From positions 372,001-436,000 of the forward strand of contig CAUQTV010000002.1 in assembly GCA_963521185.1 (NCBI GenBank): a stretch of DNA of 64,000 bases, in the 5' to 3' direction. Both the position numbers and the translations under genes were made by a program. The notes under the pieces were generated by a model that saw only the letters and a program-made list of their open reading frames with translations, had not been told where the DNA came from and did not search any database. This document shows, piece after piece, positions 42,586 to 49,908 of the stretch (positions are counted from its first letter, which is position 1; every line of letters begins with the position of its first letter). The stretch comes from Enterobacter_D sp963521185 (GTDB taxonomy: Bacteria > Pseudomonadota > Gammaproteobacteria > Enterobacterales > Enterobacteriaceae).

Positions 42586-44493
42586 TTATGCGCCGTTTTT
42601 AAGAGCCTCAAGATATTCCCAGCGCTCAAAGGCTTCTTCCAGGGCCTGCTCGGCCTGGGCCATGTCGGCCAGCACTTTTTGCGTATGGTCATGAGGTTGA
42701 CTGAAGAATGCTCCATCCGCGACCTGTGCCTGCAAGGCACCCAGCTCCGCTTCAAGCGTTTCAAGACGCTGAGGCAGTTGCTCAAGTTCGCGCTGCAGGT
42801 TATAGCTTAGTTTGTTAGTGCCGCGTTTAACAGTTTCTGCTTTCGGTGCAGTCACTTCCGCACTTTTTTTCGCGATTGTTTGTTTATGCGCCAATGACGC
42901 TGCCTGTTGGCCACGCGCATCGAGATAACCGCCGACATAACGACCAATCTGACCGTTACCTTCAAAAATCCAGCATTCGGTGACGGTGTTGTCCACAAAC
43001 TGGCGATCGTGGCTCACCAGCAGCACGGTGCCCTGATAGCCGTCGATTAACTCTTCGAGCAGTTCCAGCGTTTCAACATCAAGGTCGTTGGTTGGTTCAT
43101 CGAGGATCAGTAAGTTGCTCGGTTTCAGGAACAGACGCGCCAGCAGCAGACGGTTACGTTCACCACCGGAGAGCGCACGCACTGGGGTCATCGCGCGTTT
43201 CGGGTGGAACAGGAAGTCCTGGAGATAGCCGAGCACATGGCGCGGCTTGCCGTTGACCATCACTTCCTGTTTGCCTTCGGCGAGGTTATCCATCACCGTG
43301 CGGTCCGGATCTAACTCCGCCCGGTGCTGATCGAAGTACGCCACCTCTAATTTGGTGCCGCAGTGAATGCGGCCGCTGTCCGCCTGAAGCTGACCGAGCA
43401 TCAGTTTTAACAGCGTCGTTTTACCGCAGCCGTTCGGGCCGATGAGCGCAATCTTGTCGCCGCGCTGCACCTGCGCCGAGAAGTCGTTTACCAGCACTTT
43501 GCCGTCAACGCCGTAGTGCACGTTTTCCATTTCAAAGACGATTTTGCCGGAGCGTGACGCCTCTTCAACCTGCATCTTCGCGCTGCCCATCACTTCACGA
43601 CGCTCGCCACGTTCACGACGCATCGCTTTTAAGGCCCGCACACGGCCTTCGTTACGCGTGCGGCGCGCTTTGATGCCCTGACGGATCCACACCTCTTCCT
43701 GCGCCAGCTTGCGATCGAACTCGGCGTTTTGCAGCTCTTCCACGCGCAGCGCTTCTTCTTTTTCCAGCAGATATTGATCGTAGCTGCCCGGATAGGTCAC
43801 CAGCTTGCCGCGATCGAGATCGACAATGCGCGTCGCCATATTGCGGATAAACGAACGGTCATGGGAAATGAAAATAATGGTGCCGTTGAAGGTCTTGAGG
43901 AACCCTTCCAGCCAGTCGATGGTTTCGATGTCCAGGTGGTTCGTCGGTTCATCCAGCAGCAGCACGCGCGGGTTGCTGACCAGCGCACGGCCCAGCGCGG
44001 CTTTACGCAGCCAGCCCCCGGAAAGCGCCGCCAGCGCCATGTCGGCTTCCAGTCCGATCTGCTCCAGCACTTCGTTGATGCGGCTTTCAATCTGCCATAA
44101 ACCGTGGTGGTCCAGCAGATCCTGCAAGCGTGCCATCTCGTTGAGATTTTTCTCGCTCGGATCGGTCATCACCAGATGCGAAATCTCATGGTATCCCTTG
44201 AGATATTCCGCCTGCTCGGAAATGCCTTCGGCAACGAAATCGTACACGCTGCCAGCGACATTACGCGGGGGATCCTGCTGCAAGCGCGACACCACCAGAT
44301 CCTGCTCGTAAACGATACGACCGTCGTCCAGCCCCAGCTCACGGTTAAGGATTTTCATCAGCGTGGATTTGCCCGCACCGTTACGCCCAACCAGGCAGAC
44401 GCGTTCGTTATCTTCAATGTGCAGTTCAGTGTTATCCAGAAGCGGCGCATCACTGAACGACAGCCAGGCACCGTGCATACTAATTAATGACAT
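42586..44493 (-). CDS. uup: ABC-F ATPase Uup
   Basis: A 635-residue soluble ABC-F protein, the same length as E. coli Uup, that acts on ribosomes and influences transposon excision. It has two ATPase domains: Walker A GRNGAGKST and GPNGCGKTT, signatures LSGGW and LSGGERNRL, and Walker B LLLDEPTNHLDIET and LILDEPTNDLDVET. A C-terminal coiled coil (about 555-635) binds DNA in E. coli. It starts 16 bases after rlmL. Confidence 0.96.
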   Translation of the reverse strand: MSLISMHGAWLSFSDAPLLDNTELHIEDNERVCLVGRNGAGKSTLMKILNRELGLDDGRIVYEQDLVVSRLQQDPPRNVAGSVYDFVAEGISEQAEYLKGYHEISHLVMTDPSEKNLNEMARLQDLLDHHGLWQIESRINEVLEQIGLEADMALAALSGGWLRKAALGRALVSNPRVLLLDEPTNHLDIETIDWLEGFLKTFNGTIIFISHDRSFIRNMATRIVDLDRGKLVTYPGSYDQYLLEKEEALRVEELQNAEFDRKLAQEEVWIRQGIKARRTRNEGRVRALKAMRRERGERREVMGSAKMQVEEASRSGKIVFEMENVHYGVDGKVLVNDFSAQVQRGDKIALIGPNGCGKTTLLKLMLGQLQADSGRIHCGTKLEVAYFDQHRAELDPDRTVMDNLAEGKQEVMVNGKPRHVLGYLQDFLFHPKRAMTPVRALSGGERNRLLLARLFLKPSNLLILDEPTNDLDVETLELLEELIDGYQGTVLLVSHDRQFVDNTVTECWIFEGNGQIGRYVGGYLDARGQQAASLAHKQTIAKKSAEVTAPKAETVKRGTNKLSYNLQRELEQLPQRLETLEAELGALQAQVADGAFFSQPHDHTQKVLADMAQAEQALEEAFERWEYLEALKNGA

Positions 44494-44509
44494 CTATTTC
44501 TTTTTCCTT

Positions 44510-46624
44510 TCAGGCTGCGGTAATCAGCCAGCAGTTGTGGATTTGACGGTTACGGGCGAAATCTTGCGACTGCGTTTTTTGCGTAATTTCTTGTGCTTGC
44601 AGCCCCAGTTCGGCCAGCCCTTCGTTATCCATGCGGAATCCGCGTTTGTTATTCGAAAACATAATCGTGCCGCCTTTGCGCAGCAGACGTTTCAGATCTT
44701 TCATCAGGCGCAGGTGATCGCGCTGAACATCAAACGCATCTTCCATACGTTTTGAGTTGGAGAACGTCGGCGGATCGATAAAGATCAGATCGAACTGTTC
44801 ATCCGTATCGCGCAGCCAGCCCAGGCAGTCTGCCTGAATCAGTCGGTGCGCGCGACCGCTGAGGTTGTTCAGACGCAGGTTGCGCTCCGCCCACTCCAGA
44901 TAGGTGCGTGACATATCCACGGTGGTGGTTGACTTCGCCCCACCCAGACCCGCATGCACGCTGGCGCTGCCGGTGTAGGAGAAGAGGTTGAGGAAGTCTT
45001 TATCTTTGCTCATTTGACCCAGCATGCGGCGGGCAATGCGGTGGTCAAGGAACAGACCGGTATCGAGATAGTCGGTGAGGTTGACCCACAGGCGCGCGTT
45101 ATACTCGCTCACCGCCATGAAATCGCCCTTCTCGTTCATTTTCTGATACTGGTTTTTCCCTTTCTGGCGTTCACGGGTTTTCAGCACCAGTTTGTTCGGG
45201 GCGATGCCCAGCACGGCAATGGTCGCGGAGATAATATCGAACAGTCGCTGACGGGCTTTCTGCGGATCGACGGTCTTCGGCGGGGCATACTCCTGCACCA
45301 CAACCCAGTCGGCGTAGCGATCTACCGCCACGTTATACTCTGGCAAATCGGCGTCGTACAGGCGATAGCATTCGATGCCTTCCTGACGCGCCCATTTTTC
45401 CAGCTTCTTGACGTTCTTGCGCAGACGGTTGGCATAATCTTCCGCCATCGACGCGCCGTTCGCGCTTGCGTCGCCGGTGGTTGCGGCAATGGCGTAGTTT
45501 TTCTGCACGCAGTCGAGCGGGCCGTTTTTCGCTTTGAACTGGCGTTCAGCGCGCAGTTGCAGGCAGTTCAGCAGATCCGGTGAGGCGCTAAACAGGGAGA
45601 GATTCCAGCCGCCAAACTGGCTTTTAATATGGCGACCCAGCAGGCTGTGCAGGGCAATCAGCGCCGGTTCACTGTCAAGACGCTCCCCGTAAGGCGGGTT
45701 GCTGATGAGCGTACCGCACGGCCCGTCCGGCAGCGGATTGCTCAGTTGCGCGACGTCTTTCGTGTCAAAGGAAATCAGCTCGCCAATGCCCGCGCGACGG
45801 GCATTTTTCCGCGCAATCTCCACCACGCGAGCGTCGTTGTCGGAACCGTAAAAGCGTGAAGTGTAATCGGCGATGCCTTTGCGCGCGCGCACCTGGGCTT
45901 CAGCTTTGACTTCCTTCCAGACCGCCTCGTCATGCTGCGCCCAGCCACCAAAGCCCCAGTGCCCACGGTGCAGGCCCGGTGCGCGGTCGGTTGCCAGCAT
46001 GGCGGCTTCAATCAGCAGCGTGCCGGAACCACACATCGGATCCAGCAGCGGCGTGCCCGGCTGCCAGCCAGAGCGCATCACAATGGCCGCGGCCAGCGTT
46101 TCTTTAATCGGTGCCATGCCCGCGGCGTCGCGGTAGCCGCGTAAGTGCAGGCCATCGCCGCTCAAATCCAGCGCAATGTGCGCGGTGTCTTTATTCAGCC
46201 AGACGTTGATACGCAGGTCCGGTTTTTCACGATCGACATTTGGACGCTCAAGGTTCTTACGCGTAAAGGCGTCAACAATGGCGTCCTTCACTTTCAGCGC
46301 GCCATACTGACTGTTGCGGATGGTGTCATTCAGGCCGCTAAAATGCACGGCAAAGGTTGCACCGGGATTGAAGATCTCCGTCCAGTCAATCGCCTGCACG
46401 CCAAGATAGAGATCAAGGTCGCTGTAAACCTTGCACTCGCTCATCGGCATCATGATGCGCGAAGCCAGACGACTCCACATCAGGCTCTGGTAGACGAGCC
46501 GGGTGTCACCCTCAAAATGGACACCACCCTGAACGACCTGGGTATTGTGCGCACCCAGGCTTTCCAGTTCAGTTTTTAACAGCTCTTCCAGCCCGCGGGC
46601 CGTACTGGCAAACAGAGAAATCAT
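44510..46624 (-). CDS. rlmL: Bifunctional 23S rRNA methyltransferase RlmKL
   Basis: A 704-residue protein (702 aa in E. coli) that makes m2G2445 and m7G2069 in 23S rRNA. A THUMP domain spans about 45-155. The RlmL domain has DPMCGSGTLLIEAA for SAM and the catalytic SNPPYGERL. The RlmK domain has NLFSYTGSASVHAGLGGA and IDPPTFSNSKRM. It heads a run rlmL-uup-pqiABC with gaps of 16, 15, 4 and -4 bases, so it may be the first gene of a long transcript. Confidence 0.96.
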   Translation of the reverse strand: MISLFASTARGLEELLKTELESLGAHNTQVVQGGVHFEGDTRLVYQSLMWSRLASRIMMPMSECKVYSDLDLYLGVQAIDWTEIFNPGATFAVHFSGLNDTIRNSQYGALKVKDAIVDAFTRKNLERPNVDREKPDLRINVWLNKDTAHIALDLSGDGLHLRGYRDAAGMAPIKETLAAAIVMRSGWQPGTPLLDPMCGSGTLLIEAAMLATDRAPGLHRGHWGFGGWAQHDEAVWKEVKAEAQVRARKGIADYTSRFYGSDNDARVVEIARKNARRAGIGELISFDTKDVAQLSNPLPDGPCGTLISNPPYGERLDSEPALIALHSLLGRHIKSQFGGWNLSLFSASPDLLNCLQLRAERQFKAKNGPLDCVQKNYAIAATTGDASANGASMAEDYANRLRKNVKKLEKWARQEGIECYRLYDADLPEYNVAVDRYADWVVVQEYAPPKTVDPQKARQRLFDIISATIAVLGIAPNKLVLKTRERQKGKNQYQKMNEKGDFMAVSEYNARLWVNLTDYLDTGLFLDHRIARRMLGQMSKDKDFLNLFSYTGSASVHAGLGGAKSTTTVDMSRTYLEWAERNLRLNNLSGRAHRLIQADCLGWLRDTDEQFDLIFIDPPTFSNSKRMEDAFDVQRDHLRLMKDLKRLLRKGGTIMFSNNKRGFRMDNEGLAELGLQAQEITQKTQSQDFARNRQIHNCWLITAA

Positions 46625-46722
46625 ATCGTCACTTTTACACTAAGAAAATTGTTGCGCATTATAGCTAATCTCAACGCTATGTCATAAAGTTGAGGGCTTA
46701 TTTTACTTGCAGGGGGAGCGGC

Positions 46723-47832
46723 GTGGCGACCTTATCGCGGCTTTTTGTACACCCGGTTAAATCTATGCGCGGCATTGGCCTGACGCATGCCCTGGCCGAC
46801 ATCAGCGGCCTGGCCTTCGATCGTATCTTTATGATCACTGAACCTGACGGCACCTTTATTACCGCCCGTCAGTATCCATCCATGGTGCAATTCATCCCCT
46901 CACCGATGCAGGATGGCCTGCACCTGACGGCTCCCGATGGCACCCACGCGCTGATTCGCTTTGCGGATTTCGCCCCCACGGGTGAACCCACCGAAGTCTG
47001 GGGCAACCATTTTACTGCGTTAATCGCCCCTGGCGAGATAAACCGGTGGTTAAGCGGCTTTTTCTCACGCGAGGTGCAGTTGCGCTGGGTTGGCCCTGCC
47101 CCCACGCGCCGGGTGAAGCGTTTTGAAAGCGTGCCGCTGTCGTTTGCGGATGGTTTTCCTTATCTGCTGACCAACGACGCGTCGCTGCGGGATTTACAGC
47201 GCCGCTGCCCGGCCAGCGTGCAGATGGAGCAGTTTCGCCCAAACCTGGTCATCACCGGCGCACAGGCATGGGAAGAAGACACCTGGAAAGTAGTGCGCAT
47301 CGGTGACGTGGTGTTTGACGTGGTCAAACCGTGCAGCCGTTGCGTGTTTACCACCGTCAGCCCGGAGCGCGGGCAAAAACACCCGTCCGGCGAGCCGTTG
47401 ACGACGCTGCAAGGTTTTCGTACCGCGCAGGATAACGGCGACGTTGATTTTGGTCAGAACCTGATTGCCCGCAACAGCGGCGTGATCCGCGTGGGTGATG
47501 AACTCAGCGTGCTGGCAAGCGCCCCGGCGAAATCCTACGGCGCGGGCCAGGTGGTGGAAACGCTGGCGGTTGAATCACAGACCGCCTCCGGCGTCAGCAT
47601 TGACTGGCAGGGGCAAACGTTCGCTGGCAATAATCAGCAGGTGTTGCTTGAACAGCTGGAAAATCAGGGGATCCGCGTGCCGTACTCCTGTCGCGCCGGG
47701 ATTTGCGGCTGCTGTCGGATACGCTTAGTGGAGGGTGAAGTCAGCGCGCTGAAAAAATCCGCCATTAACGACGACGGCACTATTCTGTGCTGTAGCTGTA
47801 TACCCAAAACGCCGCTAAAGCTGGAGGCTTAA
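46723..47832 (+). CDS. ycbX: MOSC/2Fe-2S protein YcbX
   Basis: A 369-residue protein, the same length as E. coli YcbX, which detoxifies N-hydroxylated bases with the molybdenum cofactor. It has an N-terminal MOSC_N domain (about 1-120), the MOSC domain with the Moco-ligand Cys in FDVVKPCSRCVFTTV, and a C-terminal 2Fe-2S ferredoxin domain (about 285-369) with CRAGICGCC and LCCSC. GTG at 46723 is the start, after AGGGGGAG. Its stop overlaps the convergent zapC stop. Confidence 0.94.
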   Translation: MATLSRLFVHPVKSMRGIGLTHALADISGLAFDRIFMITEPDGTFITARQYPSMVQFIPSPMQDGLHLTAPDGTHALIRFADFAPTGEPTEVWGNHFTALIAPGEINRWLSGFFSREVQLRWVGPAPTRRVKRFESVPLSFADGFPYLLTNDASLRDLQRRCPASVQMEQFRPNLVITGAQAWEEDTWKVVRIGDVVFDVVKPCSRCVFTTVSPERGQKHPSGEPLTTLQGFRTAQDNGDVDFGQNLIARNSGVIRVGDELSVLASAPAKSYGAGQVVETLAVESQTASGVSIDWQGQTFAGNNQQVLLEQLENQGIRVPYSCRAGICGCCRIRLVEGEVSALKKSAINDDGTILCCSCIPKTPLKLEA

Positions 47833-48371
47833 ACGGCCTGTTCCAGATTGAAACTGACCGAACGTGGCTGCGGCTTCAGTCGGTCGTTCATCACTTTTAT
47901 GGCATCGCCGAGCTGCATGGTGCGACCGGCGATCATGACGCCAGGCTGTGCCAGCAGGCACAGCGCCGCGTTGTCGCCCGGCTCAACCACCAGTAAACTC
48001 ACCTGCTGTTCGGTATCGCTTAACCACACACAGGCGGCTTCACCGGTGCAGGGCTGCCAGTGTTCAGGGTGCGCAACGAAATGCCAGCTTTTCGGCATTT
48101 GTGGCTTGAGAAAACGGATGGCGACCAGCGCGTTAAGCACCAGTTCGGCCTGCTGTTCACGGGTTAATTCGAATTCGCGGCACTTCTCTTCAAAGGAAAA
48201 ATAGAGGGCCGCGTCGTCTACGCAGAAGCCTGACGGCGCGAAGGCATCCGGGGTGAGCATGCGGCGGGCGTAACGGGAGCGAAATAACATGCCATTGGCC
48301 AGATCGAGCATCATACGATCGTGCTCTTCGTCGTAATACCAACGCCAGTTATCGTCAGGTTTTATTCGCAT
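47829..48371 (-). CDS. zapC: Cell division protein ZapC
   Basis: A 180-residue protein, the same length as E. coli ZapC (YcbW), which binds FtsZ and promotes its bundling at the Z ring. The N terminus MRIKPDDNWRWYYDEEHDRM is identical to E. coli. The C-terminal half (IAGRTMQLGDAIKVMNDRLKPQ) forms the beta-rich domain. An upstream in-frame ATG would add eight residues absent in E. coli. Confidence 0.95.
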   Translation of the reverse strand: MRIKPDDNWRWYYDEEHDRMMLDLANGMLFRSRYARRMLTPDAFAPSGFCVDDAALYFSFEEKCREFELTREQQAELVLNALVAIRFLKPQMPKSWHFVAHPEHWQPCTGEAACVWLSDTEQQVSLLVVEPGDNAALCLLAQPGVMIAGRTMQLGDAIKVMNDRLKPQPRSVSFNLEQAV

Positions 48372-48454
48372 TTTCCTCTCCCACACCTCAAGCATCCTGC
48401 TGCTTCATTTTCCGGATTACCGCTTCGTTTATTACTCAAATAATAAAAGACTAT

Positions 48455-48577
48455 TACCCGTCATACTTCAAGTTGCATGGGTGTTGACTGCACTCACTTA
48501 CCCCAGTCACTTACTTGTGTAAGCTCCTGGGGATTCGCTCCCTTGCCGCCTACATGCAACTCGAATTATTTTGGGTA
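48455..48577. repeat. ERIC element (intergenic repeat unit)
   Basis: A 123-bp imperfect palindrome. Its ends are TACCCGTCATACTTCAAGTT and the inverse AACTCGAATTATTTTGGGTA. The centre holds CCCCAGTCACTTACTTGTG and GTAAGCTCCTGGGGATTC, the two conserved core parts recognised by ERIC-PCR primers. Length is close to the 127-bp consensus. It lies between zapC and pyrD, which face away from it in the order given, so it could be transcribed at the end of a pyrD message. Confidence 0.92.
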
Positions 48578-48663
48578 TATAATGTTTAAATAAGCAACAA
48601 CGACGGAATATAAAACAACCAGGGCAGGAAATAAAGCCCTGGTTGTGATTTTGGCGAGAAAGT

Positions 48664-49674
48664 TTAGATATGCGAGATGATTTCTTTAATCAGCGGTGGG
48701 CCTTTAAAAATAAAACCAGAATAAATTTGCACCAGTGAGGCACCGGCGGCCATCTTCTCACGGGCCGCAATCACCGAGTCGATGCCACCCACGCCAATGA
48801 TGGGCAAGCGACCCTTTAGTTCAGCAGAGAGTCGGCGAATAATTTCTGTACTTTTTAATTGCAAAGGACGACCGCTTAAACCACCGCTCTCATCGCAATG
48901 TTTCATTCCCTGCACCAGCGATCTTTCCAGCGTCGTATTGGTCGCAATCACACCATCAATATTATGGCGGACTAAACTGTCAGCCACCTGGATCAATTCT
49001 TCTTCGCTAAGATCCGGCGCGATCTTCACCGCCACTGGAACATATTTGTGGTGAATATTTTGCAGTTCCTGCTGTTTATTTTTGATGCCCAGCAGCAGAT
49101 CATCGAGCGCCTCACCATATTGCAGAGAGCGCAGACCTGGGGTGTTAGGTGAAGAGATGTTTATGGCGATATAACCGGCGTAAGCATAGATTTTTTCCAT
49201 ACAAATCAGATAGTCATCTTTGCCCTGCTCAACCGGCGTGTCTTTATTTTTGCCGATATTAATGCCCAGCACGCCGTCGAAATGCGCTTTTTTTACGTTC
49301 TCCACCAGGTTATCAACGCCCAGATTGTTAAAGCCCATCCGGTTGATCAACCCTTCGGCATCCACCAGGCGGAAGATCCTCGGTTTGTCGTTACCCGGCT
49401 GCGGGCGCGGCGTGACGGTACCGATCTCAATGGCACCGAATCCCATCGCCCCCAGGGCGTCGATGCATTCGCCATTTTTATCAAGACCCGCCGCCAGGCC
49501 AAGCGGATTCTTAAAGGTTAGCCCCATGCAGGAGACAGGCTTTGCCGGCACGTTCTGGCGCACCAGTGCTTCAAAGGGCGTGCCCGAAATGCGGCGTAAT
49601 TGTTGAAATGTCACTTCATGAGCGCGCTCTGGATCGAGCTGAAAAAGGGCCTTACGAACGAAGGGATAGTACAT
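48664..49674 (-). CDS. pyrD: Quinone-dependent dihydroorotate dehydrogenase PyrD
   Basis: A 336-residue class 2 enzyme, the same length as E. coli PyrD, which oxidises dihydroorotate to orotate on the inner membrane and passes electrons to quinone. The N-terminal helices (MYYPFVRKALFQLDPERAHE) form the quinone tunnel. FMN and substrate motifs include NPLGLAAGLDKNGE, GTVTPRPQPGNDKPR and ISSPNTPGLRSLQ, with the catalytic Ser in that last block. The upstream in-frame ATG in the longer frame lies in the leader hairpin and is not used. Confidence 0.96.
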   Translation of the reverse strand: MYYPFVRKALFQLDPERAHEVTFQQLRRISGTPFEALVRQNVPAKPVSCMGLTFKNPLGLAAGLDKNGECIDALGAMGFGAIEIGTVTPRPQPGNDKPRIFRLVDAEGLINRMGFNNLGVDNLVENVKKAHFDGVLGINIGKNKDTPVEQGKDDYLICMEKIYAYAGYIAINISSPNTPGLRSLQYGEALDDLLLGIKNKQQELQNIHHKYVPVAVKIAPDLSEEELIQVADSLVRHNIDGVIATNTTLERSLVQGMKHCDESGGLSGRPLQLKSTEIIRRLSAELKGRLPIIGVGGIDSVIAAREKMAAGASLVQIYSGFIFKGPPLIKEIISHI

Positions 49675-49689
49675 GAACTCTCCTGGATT

Positions 49690-49718
49690 CCCGGTGTGCA
49701 AACCGGGGGCGTATTATG
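49690..49718 (-). promoter_or_regulatory. pyrD start-site-switching leader
   Basis: On the minus strand CATAAT (-10) is followed by ACGCCCCCGG, then CCCGGT (49702-49707) and ACCGGG (49690-49695), which pair into a hairpin next to the ribosome site CAGGAG. In E. coli, high CTP favours starts at C residues, giving longer leaders that fold and hide the ribosome site; low CTP shifts the start to G. The same layout is visible here. Confidence 0.75.
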
Positions 49719-49769
49719 TTCGATCGTGAGCCGAAAGGGAATTGACCTGAGGCAAAAAAACGGTTTAAA

Positions 49770-49785
49770 ACGCAAACGTTTGGCT
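49770..49785. promoter_or_regulatory. PurR box of pyrD
   Basis: ACGCAAACGTTTGGCT matches the PurR palindrome ACGCAAACGTTTGCGT with three changes at its right end. It lies about 50-65 bp upstream of the pyrD -10 hexamer. Confidence 0.8.
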
Positions 49786-49908
49786 GGCGCGCATCCGGCA
49801 ACGGCAGGATGCCGACAGCGCGATTGTCGTAAAACCGGTCATTAGCACCGTTTTATCCCCTCTCCCAGCGGAAGAGGGGTAAAAGATGCCCGCCTGTCAG
49901 GCCTGATA

